From: Bacillus sp. T3
Lineage (GTDB): Bacteria > Bacillota > Bacilli > Bacillales > Cytobacillaceae
Direction: 5' to 3'
Length of the DNA: 64,000 nt
NCBI RefSeq assembly: GCF_033449965.1
Contig: NZ_CP137761.1
Location: forward strand, 2,046,001-2,110,000
The notes beneath the pieces are model-generated. The model was given only the letters and a program-made list of their open reading frames with translations. It did not search any database and was not told the origin of the DNA. How positions within the stretch are numbered: position 1 is the first letter of the stretch; every line of letters starts with the position of its first letter. This document shows positions 46,445 to 55,212 of this stretch, piece after piece. The position numbers and the translations under genes are program-made.

Positions 46445-48098
46445 ATGAAATTTACTACTCTTGACAGAGAAACGCACATCGATATTTTAAAAAACGAACG
46501 ATTTGATCTGTTGGTTATAGGTGGAGGGATCACTGGTGCAGGCATTGCGTTAGATGCAGCAGCACGTGGTTTGAAGGTAGCTCTTGTCGAGATGCATGAT
46601 TTTGCGGCTGGAACATCTAGTCGATCAACAAAGCTAGTTCATGGAGGTTTACGATATTTAAAGCAATTCGAAGTCAAGTTGGTCGCTGAAGTGGGGAAAG
46701 AGCGAGCGGTGGTATTTGAAAATGGCCCTCACGTGACAAAGCCAGAATGGATGCTTCTCCCCATTTACAGGGGTGGTACCTTTGGGATGTTCACTACCTC
46801 CATTGGAATCTTGGCCTATGACTTTTTAGCAGGTGTGAAAAAGAAGGAACGAAGAAAGATGCTAGATGCCAATGAAACCCTTAAACGTGAGCCATTATTG
46901 AGAAAACAAGGTTTAATGGGTGGGGCTGTTTATGTGGAGTATCGGACGGATGATGCACGGCTTACCATTGAAGTCATGAAAGCAGCGGTTGAAAAAGGAG
47001 CAGTAGCTCTAAATTATGCAAAAGCAGAGGCATTGCATTATGAAAATGGAAAAGTCGCTGGTGCCATTATCTCCAATGAATTAAATGGAACAAACTTTAC
47101 GATCACAGCTAAAGTGGTCGTGAATGCGACTGGGCCATGGGTTGATTTTATTCGGGAAAAAGATCATTCAATAACTGGCAAAAGATTAAAATGGTCGAAA
47201 GGATCACATGTCGTAATCAATCAAACGAAATTCCCGTTACAGCAAGCCGTGTATTTTGATACACCTGGATGGAAGAATGATGTTTGCGATTCCGCGAGAC
47301 AATAAGGCCTATGTTGGTACGACTGATACCTTCTTTGATGAGAAGATAACGCACCCGGAATGACGGAAAGTGAGTGCACCTATATTCTTGATGCGATTAA
47401 CTACATGTTCCCTGATGTGAAGGTGACGGCAGAGGATATAGAGTCAAGTTGGGCAGGATTAAGACCACTCATTTATGAAGAAGGAAAGGATCCTTCAGAA
47501 ATCTCGCGGAAGGATGAAATTTGGATTTCTGATTCAGGGTTAATAACCATTGCTGGTGGAAAGTTAACGGGTTATCGCAAAATGGCGGAATGGGTGGTCG
47601 ATACTGTTGTCAAAAAACTTGCGCTATCTCATCAAACAGTGTTTCGTAAATGCGAAACGAGAACTATTCCTATTTCTGGTGGGGATGTTGGCGGTTCGGA
47701 AAGATTTCCTGAATTCATCCAATCTCAAGTCAAAATTGGGATGACATTGGGATTAACAAAAACGGAGGCGGTTCATTTGGCATCAAGGTATGGCTCTAAC
47801 GTCCTGGAATTATATAAAATTGTGGAACAAAGAGGCGAAGAAGCAAATCGCTTTAACTTGCCAATCGTTTTATTTAGCAAATTAGTTTACGCGATTGAAA
47901 ATGAGATGATTGTAACACCTGTTGACTTCTTACTTCGTAGAACCTGGAGATTTATTGTTTGATATTGCGGTAGTATATCGTTATATGGATAGAGTGATTT
48001 CTTACATGGCGCATACCTTAACATGGACGAATGATCAAATTATGTATTTCTCTAATGAACTTGAGCAGGAGATTAGACGTGCAACTGCTCAGTTCTAA
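46445..48098 (+). CDS. glpD: Aerobic glycerol-3-phosphate dehydrogenase (three frameshifts)
   Basis: Repaired length is 550 residues. FDLLVIGGGITGAGIALDAAARGLKVALVE is the FAD-binding fold, AAGTSSRSTKLVHGGLRYLKQFE is the GlpD signature, and YVEYRTDDARLTIEV, ATGPWVDFIR and SSWAGLRPLI follow. It oxidises glycerol-3-phosphate to dihydroxyacetone phosphate at the membrane and feeds menaquinone. Breaks: CCTGG 47264-47268 (CCGG restores DTPDGRMMFAIPRDNKAYVGTTD), CCCGG 47354-47358 (CCCGGG restores ITHPGMTESE), and CCTGG 47943-47947 (CCGG restores RRTGDLLFDIAVV). It has its own leader terminator and completes the glycerol pathway with glpK. Confidence 0.93.
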
Positions 48099-48200
48099 TG
48101 CTTCGATATTTACTCCAGCTTTGAAAGGTGATTTTGTTAGAAACCACTCAATGAAAATGGTAAAATGATAAAACATACAGAATTAAAGGGGCCAACTGGA

Positions 48201-48506
48201 ATGAACAAAATTGATATCATTGCTCGTAGAATATTAGGCTGGAAATTAAATAGTTGGGACAAATGGTATGACTTTGAAAAAGATATGATTATTCATGATT
48301 CTGAGTTTCAACCAGAGCAAAACCTTGACCACGCGATGATCATTGTCGAACGACTGAAAGAATTGGGTTTTACTTATACGCAAAATGGAGATACAGAGGT
48401 TTGTTTCAATCAAATTTGCGCAACGGGGGATACGCTTGCTAAAGCGATTACGAATGCTGCTTACGAACTTGCAGAAAACAACCCCATTGCGGCAGAATGG
48501 CTGTAG
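48201..48506 (+). CDS. small protein with phage ABA-sandwich-like domain (BC1872-like)
   Basis: About 101 residues: MNKIDIIARRILGWKLNSWDKWYDFEKDMIIHD, then HAMIIVERLKELGFTYTQNGD and GDTLAKAITNAAYELAENN. The order IA-x-x-x-LGW, DKWYD, D..A..V..L...G and A-x-A-I-x-x-A matches small phage-derived proteins of the BC1872 type. AAAGGGG precedes ATG 48201. There are no other phage genes around, so it is probably a domesticated remnant. Confidence 0.6.
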   Translation: MNKIDIIARRILGWKLNSWDKWYDFEKDMIIHDSEFQPEQNLDHAMIIVERLKELGFTYTQNGDTEVCFNQICATGDTLAKAITNAAYELAENNPIAAEWL

Positions 48507-48528
48507 AAAATTCAAACATACCATTAAG

Positions 48529-48562
48529 CAAGGAAGCAGGGGAAGGTGCTGCTTCCTTTTCT
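48529..48562. terminator. terminator between convergent genes
   Basis: AAGGAAGCA pairs with TGCTTCCTT; TTTTCT follows on the plus strand. Confidence 0.75.
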
Positions 48563-48585
48563 GTTATGTGATTTTATAGGTCCCG

Positions 48586-49158
48586 CTATTCGTTTACAGT
48601 ATCAACCGTAAGCAATTGATCAGGAGGTCTTTTCCCACTTTGTAAATCATTAATGGTTAATCCAAAATCCATTTGCAAGTGGGGGTAATCTTTAAAATTT
48701 ACCCAATCGCCACCCCATTCAAATCCAAGCTCTTTCGCAATTGTTACAACCTCTGTCCAATCTGAAGTCGCATTCCCGTTTCCGTCATATTGGCGATCCC
48801 AAATAACATCTCCTGTTGGTAGCTTGAGCGCAAAATCGATCGCTAGACCGAAATTATGGTACGACTCTCCTCCTTTAGCATTTGTAACAATTGTTCCTTC
48901 TGTTGAACGGCCTTGTTCGTATAATTTATTCTGATCGGCAGCGCTTCGAAAATCATCGGTAATGATGACGGTAATTCCTTTTGCAGCTGCTTTCTCTATG
49001 AGTTGATCCGTTCGTTCCTCGACGACTGGGTGAAGTGAGTCAGGCATTGGCGCATTCTCATTACCAACTGGAATTGACAGAAAGCGAAGGTATAGAATGA
49101 TTCCAACTAGTGCGAGGAGTAACGTGATGAATGTGCTTCTAATCCGTTTCAGTTTCAA
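48586..49158 (-). CDS. cwlK: L-Ala-D-Glu endopeptidase-like M15 peptidase, CwlK-like
   Basis: A 190-residue exported protein with an N-terminal membrane segment (STFITLLLALVGIILYLRFL). The M15C peptidase domain shows TDDFRSAADQNKLYEQGR, the zinc-ligand motif SYHNFGLAIDFAL (His, Asp) and DYPHLQMDFG (His). It should cut the L-Ala-D-Glu bond of peptidoglycan stem peptides outside the membrane, as CwlK does. GAAAGGAATAG is upstream of the ATG. The symbol is by similarity of family and length. Confidence 0.8.
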   Translation of the reverse strand: MKLKRIRSTFITLLLALVGIILYLRFLSIPVGNENAPMPDSLHPVVEERTDQLIEKAAAKGITVIITDDFRSAADQNKLYEQGRSTEGTIVTNAKGGESYHNFGLAIDFALKLPTGDVIWDRQYDGNGNATSDWTEVVTIAKELGFEWGGDWVNFKDYPHLQMDFGLTINDLQSGKRPPDQLLTVDTVNE

Positions 49159-49266
49159 GTTAGCTATTCCTTTCTTTTAAACTCTTACTCTTACTTATTA
49201 AGACGATCAAAGACCTGAGAAAGATTCAAAAAAATAATAAAAAGGTCACATAGACGATTTATGTGT

Positions 49267-50209
49267 CTAAATGACCGATTCTTCGTTCGTATCTGCTTGT
49301 TCATTTTTTTCTAGCTTGATGCCTCCTCTTTTAAGAAGGTTCATAAATGCATCGGCAATTTGTGGGTCAAATTGTAGTCCTTTGTTCTTTTCTATTTCAT
49401 GGATGGCAAACTCTATTGTATTGGCATCATTATAAACCCGTTTTGACGTCATTGCATCAAAGGAATCAGCTATCGCCATGATTCTAGCCGACACAGGTAT
49501 TTCATTGCCTTTTAAACCTTTAGGATAACCATTTCCATCATATCGTTCATGATGATAATGAATCATATCTAATACCCCTAAATTTTGGATCAAAGAAAGA
49601 TGTTTTAATGATTCGTAACCGATGCTCGGATGTTGTTTGATAATCTCATATTCTTCATTGTTCAATTTAGTAGGTTTTGTCAAAATCATCTCCTGGAACA
49701 CCGATTTTTCCTGTGTCATGTAAAAGCCCCCCAATATATAGGGCTCTGCAAGAAGTTTTAGATAAACCCAATTCATTTGCAATCATCATCGAGTACTTTG
49801 CAACATTTTCAGAATGGTTTGCCGTATACGAATCCCTGGAATCCAATAATTTCGAAATCGTCATTATTAATTCTGTTTTATTATTTTTTTGAATGTGAAA
49901 TTGTTTGGTAAATTCAACGGCAAGAAAGGTAACGGTAAAGTAAACAATCAATCGTATGATAAAGGTCAAGTTGCTATCAAGTTCACCCGTGCTGATGGTC
50001 CTTAATTCTACTAAAATAAAAGTAAAAAGAAGGTGAAACCATCTTGGTTTAGAGTAGTAGCCAACTCCTAAAAAAATTGCAATTAGCACGAACATTGAAT
50101 TAAAGGAATCAAACCAGAAATTTAAAATGGGGATGGTTAATATAGAAGCATAAAAAAGACTCCGATATAAAACAGTATTATCGACAAAGAAGTTAAACTT
50201 GGAATCCAA
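49267..50209 (-). CDS. membrane HD-GYP domain protein (one frameshift)
   Basis: Repaired length is 313 residues. About five N-terminal helices (residues 10-110) are followed by an HD-GYP domain: SRDSYTANHSENVAKYS, GGLLHDTGKIGVP (HD pair), HPSIGYESL, MIHYHHERYDGNGYPKGLKG (HHExxDGxGYP) and RIMAIADSFDAMTS. These hydrolyse cyclic-di-GMP or related dinucleotides. The frame breaks at CCTGG 49692-49696 (plus strand); CCGG restores GVPEMILTKPTKLNNEEYE. Together with the GGDEF and EAL proteins it adds to a c-di-GMP gene set in this window. Confidence 0.87.
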
Positions 50210-50488
50210 AAAAAGCCCCCTCTGTGTTTATTTTTTTCAGCAAAAAGGCTTAGATTACACAGTGTATTTAATGATATTTTATAAGAAACTTCTAATAAAA
50301 ACAGACACAATTCTTAACAGATTGTGACATTTGGAAGCATGAAAATAAAACATGTATTTATCTGCTAGGATTTTGGAATATTTAAGTAAATACGAGATTC
50401 GTAACTTTCCTTTTCAGTATTGAAACGAATTGGTATAGTTATAGAAACAAATATATTTCGTTTTTCAAAGGGTTGAGGTGTGGAAACG

Positions 50489-51430
50489 ATGGATTTTATC
50501 GCAATTGATTTCGAAATTGCCAATAATGATTTAAGCAGTGCCTGCTCGTTGGGGATGGTATTCGTTAAAGGAAACAAAATAGTTGATGAGAAGTACTATC
50601 TCATCCAACCTCCGACACTTGTCATGGATGATAGGATGTCTAAAGTTCATGGCCTTACAATCGAAGATGTAAAAGACGCTTATCGTTTTAATGAAATATG
50701 GAATGAAATTCAGCATTACTTCCATGATTCGCTGGTCATTGCTCATAATGCACAATTTGATATGAGTGTGCTAAAGAGTTGTTTAGTAGAATATTCACTA
50801 GAAATTCCGAAGTTTCATTATACATGTAGTATTCCAATCAGCACACTCGCCTGTCGTGATATAGGGATTAGCGGCTCTTTGAAAGCTCGAACAAAATGGT
50901 TCGGAATCCAGCTCGACAACCATCATAATGCATTATCTGATGCAAGAGCATGTGCAGAATTGGTGATTAAATGTGTTGAGTTGAAGGAGAAAGAATCGAT
51001 TCATTCATATCTTGAAATGCACGGGGAATTTATTTCTGTTCGTCTTTTTTCAGAGTTAAGACATCAGACTACCTTTTATAAAAGAAAACAACAGAAGAAG
51101 TTTTCGAAAATTGATATACATGAGATTACTGCTTCGATTAAGGAGTTTGATGACCAACATCCATTTTTTGAACAACAAATTGTTTTTACTGGGGATTTGC
51201 TGAGCATAGATAGAAAAGAAGCGATGCAAAAGGTAGTCGATGTCGGTGGTATAATAAAAAGTGGGGTCAGCAGAAAGACAAACTTTCTCATCGTTGGAAA
51301 GCAGGATAAATCACTCGTGGGGCCTTCTGGTATTAGTACTAAAGAAGTGAAGGCGAATGAACTAATTGAGAAGGGTTTCCCAATTAAGATTATTAATGAA
51401 TCAGCGTTTTTAAGTCTACTTAATAAATAA
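50489..51430 (+). CDS. DnaQ-like 3'-5' exonuclease with BRCT domain
   Basis: Residues 1-165 form a DEDDh exonuclease: FIAIDFEIAN (Exo I, Asp-Glu), VIAHNAQFDMSVLK (Exo II) and HNALSDARACAEL (Exo III, His and Asp). Residues 220-313 are a BRCT domain (IVFTGDLLSIDRKEAMQKVVDVGGIIKSGVSRKTNFLIVGKQD), as at the end of DNA ligase. Such PolC-epsilon-like/BRCT proteins are thought to work in DNA repair, with the BRCT part binding nicked DNA or partner proteins. ATG 50489 follows GGGTTGAGG; GTG 50480 is too close to that site. Confidence 0.87.
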   Translation: MDFIAIDFEIANNDLSSACSLGMVFVKGNKIVDEKYYLIQPPTLVMDDRMSKVHGLTIEDVKDAYRFNEIWNEIQHYFHDSLVIAHNAQFDMSVLKSCLVEYSLEIPKFHYTCSIPISTLACRDIGISGSLKARTKWFGIQLDNHHNALSDARACAELVIKCVELKEKESIHSYLEMHGEFISVRLFSELRHQTTFYKRKQQKKFSKIDIHEITASIKEFDDQHPFFEQQIVFTGDLLSIDRKEAMQKVVDVGGIIKSGVSRKTNFLIVGKQDKSLVGPSGISTKEVKANELIEKGFPIKIINESAFLSLLNK

Positions 51431-51504
51431 CGATCCTTCTTTATATAGAAAAGTAGAAATAGAAAAATACAATCGATGATGAAGCAACTGAAAGGAGCTT
51501 TGTC

Positions 51505-51576
51505 ATGTTTTTTAAATTAACTAAAGAGCAACAACAAATGATGATATTAAATTGGTTGAATTTGGAATTACGATAA
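51505..51576 (+). pseudogene. short ORF, possible DUF2164 remnant
   Basis: AAAGGAG precedes an ATG that opens MFFKLTKEQQQMMILNWLNLELR and then stops. The first 12 residues look like the start of DUF2164 proteins (MFFxLTKEQQ), which run to about 80 residues. Another frame just after continues as YDKIGAKDIIFEMKF and stops near the terminator. The N-terminal similarity is short, so this may be a decayed gene or chance. Confidence 0.3.
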
Positions 51577-51620
51577 GATCGGTGCAAAAGATATTATTTT
51601 TGAAATGAAATTTACAAAAC

Positions 51621-51666
51621 AAAAAGCGGTTGACCATCATCTGTTCTGAGGCCAACCGCTTTTATA
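51621..51666 (+). terminator. terminator
   Basis: AAAAGCGGTTG pairs with CAACCGCTTTT, followed by TATATT. Ends the exonuclease-BRCT transcript. Confidence 0.75.
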
Positions 51667-51667
51667 T

Positions 51668-51759
51668 TAGGCTGTGTTAAAGAACGATGTTGATTTTTGA
51701 AAACAATGTTGATTGGAGCACCTGGAACGGAAATCAACAGACAAATTTAACACAGCCTA
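51668..51759 (+). repeat. interspersed palindromic repeat, copy 5
   Basis: The outer arms are perfectly inverted (TAGGCTGTGTTAA and TTAACACAGCCTA). Inside are GTTGATTTTTG, GTTGATTGGAGCACCTGGAACG and GGAAATCAACAG. It is the best example of paired outer arms. Confidence 0.85.
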
Positions 51760-51802
51760 TATTTATAAAATAATACTTTACTACTGAAAAAATAGGTAGT
51801 AA

Positions 51803-51830
51803 ACTAACTATATAGTTAGTGCGCTAACTA
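51803..51830. promoter_or_regulatory. overlapping palindromes, candidate MarR operator
   Basis: ACTAACTATATAGTTAGT (51803-51820) is a perfect 18-bp palindrome, and TAGTTAG-TGCG-CTAACTA (51813-51830) is a second one that shares its right half. Both end 15 bases before the MarR start codon, the usual place for autoregulation. Confidence 0.75.
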
Positions 51831-51844
51831 TACAGGAGGAGAAC

Positions 51845-52276
51845 ATGGATAATATCGGTTATTTATTAATGAAGGTTTCAAAGGATTTAAAATACACACT
51901 ATCAACAAAATTACTACAATATGACTTAACTACTGCTCAATGGAGTGTTCTTAAATGTCTAGACCTAGAGGAGAAGCAGCATACGACCCTTATAAGGAGA
52001 ACAGCAGTTGAACTTGCAGCAAAATTAGACTTTGATAAGCCAACCATTTCAGGGATTTTAAAGAGACTCGCTGATAAAGGAATGATAGTTAAGGAATCTC
52101 ATCCACATGACAGAAGGGCATCTGTTATTGTTTTGACTGAAAAAGCGAGAGGGTTGATTCCAATTCTTGAACAAATTAGTGATTCCATTATAGAAGAATC
52201 GTTACAGAGCTTTGACCAAGAAGAAAAAGAGTTGTTTATCATGTATTTAAAGAAAATGGATGCTTCATTATCTTAG
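51845..52276 (+). CDS. MarR family transcriptional regulator
   Basis: The 143 residues have the winged-helix core LTTAQWSVLKCLDLEE, AAKLDFDKPTISGILKRLADKGMIVKESHPHDRRASVIVLTEKA, with the typical DRR wing. It should bind the palindromes immediately upstream and repress its own operon until a small ligand, possibly a phenolic compound, binds. GGAGGAG precedes the ATG. The NmrA-like gene follows after 11 bases, so the two form an operon and the enzyme is probably the regulated function. Confidence 0.9.
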   Translation: MDNIGYLLMKVSKDLKYTLSTKLLQYDLTTAQWSVLKCLDLEEKQHTTLIRRTAVELAAKLDFDKPTISGILKRLADKGMIVKESHPHDRRASVIVLTEKARGLIPILEQISDSIIEESLQSFDQEEKELFIMYLKKMDASLS

Positions 52277-52287
52277 GAGGGGGACGA

Positions 52288-53154
52288 ATGTCTACTGTAT
52301 TGGTCACAGGTTCAACAGGAAATATTGGACGGTATGTGATAGAGAATTTGATAGCAAAAGGTGTGGAAGTAAAGGCTGGAGTGACAAACATAGAAAAAGG
52401 CAAAACATTTTTTGTTGGAAAAAATATTAATCCGGTCTATTTTGATTTTTTAAGAAAAGATACATATCAAAATGCATTGCAAGGAGTTACAAAGATATTT
52501 TTGGTCCGCCCTCCAAAGCTGGCTTCGCCGAAAGAGGATATGCTACCATTTTTGGAACAGGCAAAAAGGATGGGTGTAGAGCATATTGTATTTGTCTCCT
52601 TATTAGGAGTAGAAAAAAATCCAATCGTTCCGCACTGGAAAATTGAGACGTATATTCGTGAACTAGGATTTCATTATACATTTTTAAGACCCAGTTTTTT
52701 TATGCAAAACATCAATACAACTCACCGCGAAGATGTTATACAAAGAAATGAATTATATATGCCAGTCGGTTCTGCAAAAACGAGCTTCATTGATACAAGA
52801 GATATTGCGGATGTGGCTGCGATTTGTCTTACAGAGAAAGGTCATCTCGACCAGGCTTATACGCTAACCGGGAATGAAGCGATCTCGTATTATGAAGCTG
52901 CTTCGATCATGAGTGAAGTACTTGGACGTAAGATAACCTATATCAATCCTGGAACCTTTGAGTTTCGAAGGACGATCATCAAACGTGGTACTCCAAAGGA
53001 TTTTGCCAATGTGATGACGATGCTGTATTTCATGACCAAATTGGGGACTGCACAAATCATTACAAATACAGCAGAAATGCTTTTGAAACGACCGCCCATT
53101 TCATTTAAACAATATGTAGAGGATCATAAAAAAGATTTTATCAATCGCGATTAG
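52288..53154 (+). CDS. NmrA-like NAD(P)-binding protein, quinone-oxidoreductase-like
   Basis: VLVTGSTGNIGRYVIENLIAKGVEV is the GxxGxxG dinucleotide-binding loop of atypical short-chain dehydrogenases, followed by VKAGVTN, VFVSLLGVEKNP and LRPSFFMQN. The family includes NAD(P)H:quinone oxidoreductase 2 (YtfG) and NmrA sensors. At 288 residues it is complete. Co-transcription with a MarR regulator suggests a response to electrophiles or quinones. The stop is followed by 260 bases without a supported gene before the ZTP riboswitch. Confidence 0.8.
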   Translation: MSTVLVTGSTGNIGRYVIENLIAKGVEVKAGVTNIEKGKTFFVGKNINPVYFDFLRKDTYQNALQGVTKIFLVRPPKLASPKEDMLPFLEQAKRMGVEHIVFVSLLGVEKNPIVPHWKIETYIRELGFHYTFLRPSFFMQNINTTHREDVIQRNELYMPVGSAKTSFIDTRDIADVAAICLTEKGHLDQAYTLTGNEAISYYEAASIMSEVLGRKITYINPGTFEFRRTIIKRGTPKDFANVMTMLYFMTKLGTAQIITNTAEMLLKRPPISFKQYVEDHKKDFINRD

Positions 53155-53420
53155 AACATTCTATTATGATGAATCCATCCAATCAGTATCGGCTCCGCCT
53201 ACGCCGTATACCATGATAGCCACGCATGCTATCCCCGCTACTCAATACTATAGCAATGAAATGTTAATTTTATACAAGCAATTTGTTTATGTCCTGTAAA
53301 GAATCTATTAACAAATAATGAATGAAAGATAAGGGGCATCTGAACCATTGCAATATAAAAAAATCATATTTAATGTTGCTAATTAGCTGAATATTTGTTA
53401 AACTAGAAAAAATCAAAAGG

Positions 53421-53489
53421 CTATGTGTAACTGGCGAAACGCGGATAACCGCGAGGGAGCACATAGTGTCGAAGCCGTTCGCCTGGGCA
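53421..53489 (+). ncRNA. ZTP (pfl) riboswitch
   Basis: P1 is CTATGTG/CACATAG (53421-53427 and 53460-53466). Inside it are the conserved ACTGGCGAA, a CGCGG-ATAA-CCGCG hairpin and GGGAGC. After a short linker comes P3 with CCGTTCGCCTGGGCA (53475-53489). These are the defining parts of the ZTP aptamer. A terminator follows directly, so ZTP or ZMP, made when 10-formyl-tetrahydrofolate is scarce, should turn on the gene downstream. Confidence 0.93.
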
Positions 53490-53522
53490 GAGGTAAGGGA
53501 TTTTGATCCCTTACCTCTTTCT
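53489..53522 (+). terminator. ZTP riboswitch terminator
   Basis: AGAGGTAAGGGAT pairs perfectly with ATCCCTTACCTCT around TTTG, followed by TTCTG. Its first bases overlap P3 of the riboswitch. Confidence 0.85.
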
Positions 53523-53602
53523 GCTTAAAGGAGATGGTTGTAAGGATTTGGGAAATTTACCTCTTTTAAAAAATGAACATCTTTTTGTAAAGCCAAGTGA
53601 AA

Positions 53603-53676
53603 GAACATTGTTGATTATTAAACAATCGGTTGATTGGAGCGGAAGGTGCGGAAATCAACTGACAAATTCAACGAAG
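53603..53676 (+). repeat. interspersed palindromic repeat, copy 6
   Basis: Contains GTTGATTATTAAACAATCG, GTTGATTGGAGCGGAAGGTGC and GGAAATCAACTGACAAATTCAACG. It lies between the ZTP terminator and the dehydrogenase gene. Confidence 0.8.
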
Positions 53677-53749
53677 TTTTTTGGAAAAAGCTTATTATTC
53701 ATTTCAAAAATTAAAAATGGATCACAATGATGAAGGGGAGAAAATACAA

Positions 53750-54949
53750 ATGAGCACAATAACTTTAGACACGGTGAAAACAATCAAAACATTAAATAAT
53801 ATTGCAGAAAATGGATTGAAAGTTTTTAATCAAGGTAATTTTACAATTGATAATAACAGTGAAAATCCAGATGCAATTGTTGTACGTAGCTTTAACATGC
53901 ATGCAATGGAATTTGGAGACAATTTAAAAGCAATTGCTCGTGCGGGTGCTGGTGTTAATAATATTCCAGTTGATAAATGCACTGAAGAAGGAATTGTTGT
54001 ATTTAATACACCTGGTGCAAATGCGAACGCAGTTAAAGAGTTGGTTCTTACAACATTAATGGCATCTTCTCGTAACCTTTTCGCCGGTGTGGCTTGGACC
54101 AAAACTCTAGCAGAAGAAGGTGACCAAGTTCCAAAGCTAGTTGAAGCTGGTAAAAAGCAATTTGTTGGAAAAGAGATTAAGGGTAAAACTCTAGGTGTAA
54201 TCGGTTTAGGTGCAATCGGTGCACTTGTTGCCAATGATGCTTTAGATTTGGATATGGACGTAATTGGTTTCGATCCGTTCATTTCTGTCGATACAGCTTG
54301 GAATTTATCACGTAATGTTCAACGTGCAATGACGCTTGAACAATTATTCGCTAATTCTGATTATATTACTGTGCATGTCCCATTAACGAATGACACAAAG
54401 GGAATGTTCAATAAAGATACATTTGCGATCATGAAGGATGGCGTTACAATCTTAAACTTCTCTCGCGGAGAGCTTGTCAATGAAGTTGATATGGCTGTTG
54501 CACTTGAAGCAGGAAAAGTTGGCAGATATATTACAGATTTCCCAAATGAAAATGTATTGAAAATGGATAATGTTATTCCGATTCCTCACCTTGGTGCATC
54601 AACACAAGAATCTGAGGAAAATTGCGCAATCATGGCTGCTCGTCAAATTAAAGACTTTTTAGAAACTGGAAATATCAAAAACTCTGTAAATTTCCCGAAT
54701 GCTTCACTTGAATTTACAGGGAAGCGTCGTGTAGCAGCATTTCATAAAAACGTTCCAAACATGGTTGGTCAGCTTACAGGAGCAATCTCAAGCTATAACC
54801 TCAACATTGCTGACATGGTAAATCGAAGCCGTGGTAACTATGCATACACAATGATTGATATTGATGAAAAAGTAAATGGTGACGTAGTTCCAGGCCTAGA
54901 GGAAAAAATCAACGCAATTGCAGGCATCGTTACGGCACGTATTATTTAA
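53750..54949 (+). CDS. serA: D-3-phosphoglycerate dehydrogenase family protein
   Basis: The 399 residues follow the short SerA plan: substrate domain (IARAGAGVNNIPVDKCTEEGIVVFNTPGANANAVKELVL), NAD domain (TLGVIGLGAIGALVANDALDLDMDVIGFDP), catalytic NFSRGELVNEVDM and PIPHLGASTQESEENCA (His), and a C-terminal ACT domain (VAAFHKNVPNMVGQLTGAISSYNLNIADMVNRS). It should oxidise 3-phosphoglycerate, the first step to serine and so to glycine and one-carbon units. GAAGGGGAG precedes ATG 53750. A ZTP riboswitch 260 bases upstream fits a one-carbon supply role. Confidence 0.85.
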   Translation: MSTITLDTVKTIKTLNNIAENGLKVFNQGNFTIDNNSENPDAIVVRSFNMHAMEFGDNLKAIARAGAGVNNIPVDKCTEEGIVVFNTPGANANAVKELVLTTLMASSRNLFAGVAWTKTLAEEGDQVPKLVEAGKKQFVGKEIKGKTLGVIGLGAIGALVANDALDLDMDVIGFDPFISVDTAWNLSRNVQRAMTLEQLFANSDYITVHVPLTNDTKGMFNKDTFAIMKDGVTILNFSRGELVNEVDMAVALEAGKVGRYITDFPNENVLKMDNVIPIPHLGASTQESEENCAIMAARQIKDFLETGNIKNSVNFPNASLEFTGKRRVAAFHKNVPNMVGQLTGAISSYNLNIADMVNRSRGNYAYTMIDIDEKVNGDVVPGLEEKINAIAGIVTARII

Positions 54950-54967
54950 TTTAATTTTTATATGATA

Positions 54968-55012
54968 AAAAAGCGAGTCGCATTTCATACTGAAATGCGA
55001 CTCGCTTTTTTG
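54968..55012 (+). terminator. terminator after serA-like gene
   Basis: A perfect 21-bp stem (from AAAAAAGCGAGTCGCATTTCA) with a 3-base loop and a T-run; the strongest hairpin in the window. Confidence 0.9.
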
Positions 55013-55212
55013 CCTTTTAAGAGAGAAAAATTTCTCATGAATAATGCTTTGGCGGTTTATCTAAAAATAAGAAGAAAAATCGGTTAATATTTTTTCATTT
55101 ATATATTTACATTCAGAAAATTTTTAATTAATATTAAATATGTGTAATTTTAATTCGACAAAATCCGGCAAAAATCGACAGAAATTTTAAGTTTGCATCT
55201 AGGAGGATTATC

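Noticed and set aside
48201..48506. Prophage region
   Set aside because: Only one small phage-like protein is present; no integrase, structural, lysis or attachment sequences were seen.
53155..53270. Possible RNA gene after the NmrA-like gene
   Set aside because: A locally GC-richer segment with a small ATAGC/GCTAT hairpin is visible, but there is no promoter, terminator or known motif.
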